Positions 23,035 through 24,849 of a DNA stretch of 24,849 nt are shown here, piece by piece; positions within the stretch are counted from its first letter, which is position 1, and each line of letters begins with the position of its first letter. The notes beneath the pieces were generated by a model. It ran no database searches. It worked only from the letters and a program-made list of their open reading frames with translations, and had not been told where the DNA came from. A program made the position numbers and the translations under genes. The stretch lies in NCBI GenBank assembly GCA_038226175.1, contig JBBRQP010000046.1, positions 1-24,849 on the forward strand, read 5' to 3'. The stretch comes from JBBRQP01 sp038226175 (GTDB lineage: Bacteria > Cyanobacteriota > Cyanobacteriia > Gloeobacterales > Anthocerotibacteraceae).

Positions 23035-23505
23035 TTATTCCAACAGGCTTCTGAGCATCCATGCAGTTTTTTCGTGAACCTGCATCCGTTGGGTCAACAG
23101 GTCAGCCGTAGGTTCATCACTCGCTTGCTCAACCGTTGGAAAAATCGAACGCGCCGTGCGGATCACGGATTCTTGGCCTTCGACTAATAGACGAATCATT
23201 TCCTCAGCTTTGGGAACACCGGGGGTCTCATCAATCGAAGTGAGGCGCGCAAAATCACTGTAGGTCGCTGGAGCCGGAAAGCCTAAAGAACGAATACGTT
23301 CGGCAATCAAATCAACAGCCAGTGCTAATTCGGTGTATTGAGCCTCAAACATAAGATGTAGCGTATTAAACATCGGCCCGGTTACATTCCAGTGGAAGTT
23401 ATGGGTTTTGAGGTAAAGGGTGTAAGTATCGGCTAGGAGCCGAGATAGTCCATCCACAATCTGGGCACGGTCAGCAGTAGTGATACCGATATTAAGAGTA
23501 GCCAT
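23035..23505 (-). CDS. dps: Dps-family ferritin-like DNA-protection protein
   Basis: A 156-residue Dps mini-ferritin that forms dodecamers, oxidises Fe(II) with hydrogen peroxide and stores iron, protecting DNA. The inter-subunit ferroxidase ligands are complete: H38 (in HNFHWNVTG), H50 (FNTLH), D65 and E69 (VDLIAER), with the canonical spacing of 12, 15 and 4 residues. ATG 23505 is selected because GGAG lies 6 nt upstream and the family starts here; the ATG at 23565 would add 20 unrelated residues. The N-terminus is short, without a Lys-rich DNA-binding tail, so DNA binding may be weak. It is divergent from the 2TM gene with a 115-bp gap; I could not identify a defined PerR or Fur box there. 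Confidence 0.95.
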   Translation of the reverse strand: MATLNIGITTADRAQIVDGLSRLLADTYTLYLKTHNFHWNVTGPMFNTLHLMFEAQYTELALAVDLIAERIRSLGFPAPATYSDFARLTSIDETPGVPKAEEMIRLLVEGQESVIRTARSIFPTVEQASDEPTADLLTQRMQVHEKTAWMLRSLLE

Positions 23506-23620
23506 GTTTAACTCCAGGTACAGGACTAATTTTAACCGTTGATGCTGAGCTAAAGGGTACAACACAGGACTTTAGTACGGGTACGTTAAACTTGAGGCAG
23601 CTGTTTTATGTGTATGAGCC

Positions 23621-23863
23621 GTGCCCCCAAAACTTTCTCGCCCGCCTGATCCGAGTGACCCGGAGTACCAACTTTTGCGCGACCGCATTAATTTTGCCCT
23701 CCATGTCGCAACTTTTTTATGTGTTAACTCAGGGTTGGCTTTTTTTAATCAATTTTGGCATGCGGGTTGGGTTTGGCAAGGCTGGGTGGCGGCTATTTGG
23801 GCCGGGATACTACTCTTGCATGGCTTTTGGCTATTTCAGCTGGCGAAATATCCCCAGAACTGA
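23621..23863 (+). CDS. 2TM-domain small membrane protein
   Basis: An 80-residue protein with two predicted transmembrane helices (about 26-45 and 53-73) separated by a short Trp-rich turn (HAGWVWQGW), preceded by a charged Arg-rich segment EYQLLRDRI. It resembles the 2TM domain family: arginine-rich start, aliphatic helix with LxVNxxLxxxN, then a W-rich turn and second helix ending HG. The start is GTG 23621, the first start codon after a TGA at 23615-23617 in frame; no strong ribosome site is seen. The frame 23592-23936 overlaps it, has weaker coding signs and is left out. Function is unknown. Confidence 0.7.
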   Translation: MPPKLSRPPDPSDPEYQLLRDRINFALHVATFLCVNSGLAFFNQFWHAGWVWQGWVAAIWAGILLLHGFWLFQLAKYPQN

Positions 23864-23902
23864 TCGGCAACCTACAATCGAGATAGGCATTTTTGGGCAA
23901 TC

Positions 23903-24346
23903 ATGGCAAAACTACCCTCTTTTGTGGTGCTTATAGTCCTCTTGAGCGCGTGTGCGGGCAGCAAAAAAATAGAAATCCAACTGGTAGATCTAGCGGTCAA
24001 ACCCTGTCCGGCGGGCATGCAATCAGATATCTTAATTAGTCTCAATAATGGGGCTAACCGAAAAGCTAAATGTTTACTCTTGGTCGGTGAAACTAACTAT
24101 AATGGCGATATTATTGCCAAAAATGTAGATGTCTTTGGGCGCGTTACCGATAGCAATGGCACACTGGTTTTGACGCGACGTCGGGTGGGCACCCTCGCCC
24201 AGGTACAACCCGGTAAACATCCTTTCCAGGTTCAGTTTGAGGCACCTATGGATACGCCAGCACCGTTCACTTTGGCTAACTTTCGCGCTAAAGGCTTTTC
24301 AGAAAAAGTCGAAGTAGATCAACCAACTTTTCCGAAAGAACGTTAG
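23903..24346 (+). CDS. Hypothetical lipoprotein
   Basis: A 147-residue protein with a lipoprotein signal: a hydrophobic stretch (SFVVLIVLL) and lipobox LSAC with C17, so it is likely acylated and attached to a membrane. The mature part has a beta-rich pattern (LVGETNYNGDIIAKNVDVFGRV, then VQPGKHPFQVQFEAP), reminiscent of small Ig-like FxLYD-type domains that compare or carry ligands at the cell surface, but the resemblance is weak. A second Cys pair (C33 and C57) could form a disulfide. The start is ATG 23903, which is 39 bp past the 2TM gene; the two may be cotranscribed. Function is unknown. Confidence 0.7.
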   Translation: MAKLPSFVVLIVLLSACAGSKKIEIQLVDLAVKPCPAGMQSDILISLNNGANRKAKCLLLVGETNYNGDIIAKNVDVFGRVTDSNGTLVLTRRRVGTLAQVQPGKHPFQVQFEAPMDTPAPFTLANFRAKGFSEKVEVDQPTFPKER

Positions 24347-24352
24347 GATTTT

Positions 24353-24703
24353 TTATTTCAAAAAAGACGGTAAGTCAGCTTTGATACGCACTTGGTTTGA
24401 GGAACGTTTCTTAGGAATATTAGCGGGAACCGTGAGGCCAACTGAGGCTTTGAGACTCAAAATATGGCGTTCGAGGATGATAATGCGCTCTTGAGCTTGC
24501 TGTAATTCCTGTTGGCTGCGTTGAAAGTCTAGCTCAAGCTGCATCAACTGTTGTTGCGCTTCCAAAAATTGTCGGTCTAAGGGCCCGTACTCGAGCAGCC
24601 GCTGTTCTGCTATCACAGCGCGCTGTCGCCAAGACTCCAGTTGCGCAGATAAGCGTTGGTATTTATCTAGTGGGTTATGGTTTTCGGCGGGGGTTTCGGA
24701 CAT
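24353..24703 (-). CDS. Coiled-coil hypothetical protein
   Basis: A 116-residue, highly charged protein whose centre (about 13-88) is a continuous alpha-helical coiled coil: LDKYQRLSAQLESWRQR, EQRLLEYGPLDRQFLEA, then a Gln-rich heptad section ending in ERIIILERHILSLKA. A short basic tail ends LPSFLK. No membrane segment or catalytic motif is seen. Start is ATG 24703. It converges on the lipoprotein gene with only 6 bp between the stops. Nothing in the context tells its role; a scaffolding or partner-binding role is possible. Confidence 0.6.
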   Translation of the reverse strand: MSETPAENHNPLDKYQRLSAQLESWRQRAVIAEQRLLEYGPLDRQFLEAQQQLMQLELDFQRSQQELQQAQERIIILERHILSLKASVGLTVPANIPKKRSSNQVRIKADLPSFLK

Positions 24704-24724
24704 GACAACAGCTTACAGCGGTTT

Positions 24725-24849
24725 TCATACGGATGTACCAAGATAACCAGAGTGAGTGAACCAACCTTTCGCATCAGTTTCTGTAATACGCTTTAGCCCT
24801 TGTCCTATCGCTTCTTCAAGACTTTCTTTGTCACGCTTGCCTTGGGAGC
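24725..24849 (-). pseudogene. IS630-type transposase, C-terminal fragment
   Basis: A minus-strand frame enters from the right edge and stops at TGA (24727-24725). Its 40 residues include RDKESLEEAIGQGL, KRITETDAKGWFTHSGY and LGTSV. Cyanobacterial IS630-family transposases end in a helix of this kind followed by ITxxDxxxWFxHxGY. The catalytic domain is outside the window. The tail differs from the one at the left edge, so the two ends are not the same element in inverted orientation. Confidence 0.7.

Noticed and set aside
23592..23936. 114-codon plus-strand ORF over the 2TM gene
   Set aside because: The GTG frame at 23621 gives two clear membrane helices and a family match; this frame would also overlap the lipoprotein start.
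24353..24703. Coiled-coil protein as a cell-division or MinE/ZapB-like factor
   Set aside because: Coiled coils give false resemblances; there is no family motif or division gene next to it.
1..24849. CRISPR arrays, tRNA or rRNA genes, prophage or defence islands
   Set aside because: I saw no regularly spaced repeats, no tRNA T-loop patterns outside coding genes, and no typical defence or phage proteins.
1..24849. HIP1 octamer (GCGATCGC)
   Set aside because: None was noticed, though near-matches occur. Reading by eye is not an exact count, so I make no claim beyond this note.

Overview
The window reads as cyanobacterial chromosome. Lineage-specific markers are a C-terminally extended flavodiiron protein, the NDH-1 subunit NdhM, the Rubisco assembly chaperone Raf1, the CBS-less IMP dehydrogenase paralogue GuaB3, a SePSK-like D-ribulokinase and an acetylglutamate kinase with the arginine-sensing N-terminal helix. 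I cannot name the genus. I saw no copy of the octamer GCGATCGC (HIP1) by eye, which is unlike many cyanobacteria but not diagnostic.

Layout. Both edges are C-terminal fragments of IS630-type transposases (1-117 on +, 24725-24849 on -). Just inside the left edge lies about 500 bp of what looks like a frame-broken gene. Then come: the flavodiiron protein (-); a divergent purU/D-ribulokinase pair that overlap by 4 bp (+); an intergenic patch with two inverted copies of a 16-bp palindromic motif; and a minus-strand run of carbamoyltransferase, DUF4177 protein and class A penicillin-binding protein. Next on the plus strand are a small Cys-rich membrane protein, a two-repeat LptA/OstA-like protein, guaB3 and ndhM. 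ubiD (-) and a sulfotransferase (+) are divergent.

The most unusual block is rplR-rpsE (-). These two ribosomal genes normally sit inside the long spc operon. Here they stand alone, with a consensus-like promoter upstream and a hairpin plus T-tract downstream that overlaps the end of the sulfotransferase gene. After them are a secreted glycine-zipper protein (-), raf1 overlapping a VOC-fold gene (+), and a tight minus-strand cluster of solute-binding protein, argB, secreted dockerin/Cna-B-like protein and selO. The last part holds dps (-), a 2TM protein, a lipoprotein and a coiled-coil protein.

Most genes are housekeeping or photosynthesis-related and only loosely connected. Functional links that the sequence supports are limited to short-spaced or overlapping pairs: purU with the kinase, guaB3 with ndhM, raf1 with the VOC gene, rplR with rpsE, and the dockerin protein with selO. 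I found no defence system, CRISPR array, tRNA, rRNA or prophage, and no strong candidate for a wholly new multi-gene system. The split ribosomal pair, the raf1-VOC pair and the dockerin-selO coupling are the best leads.
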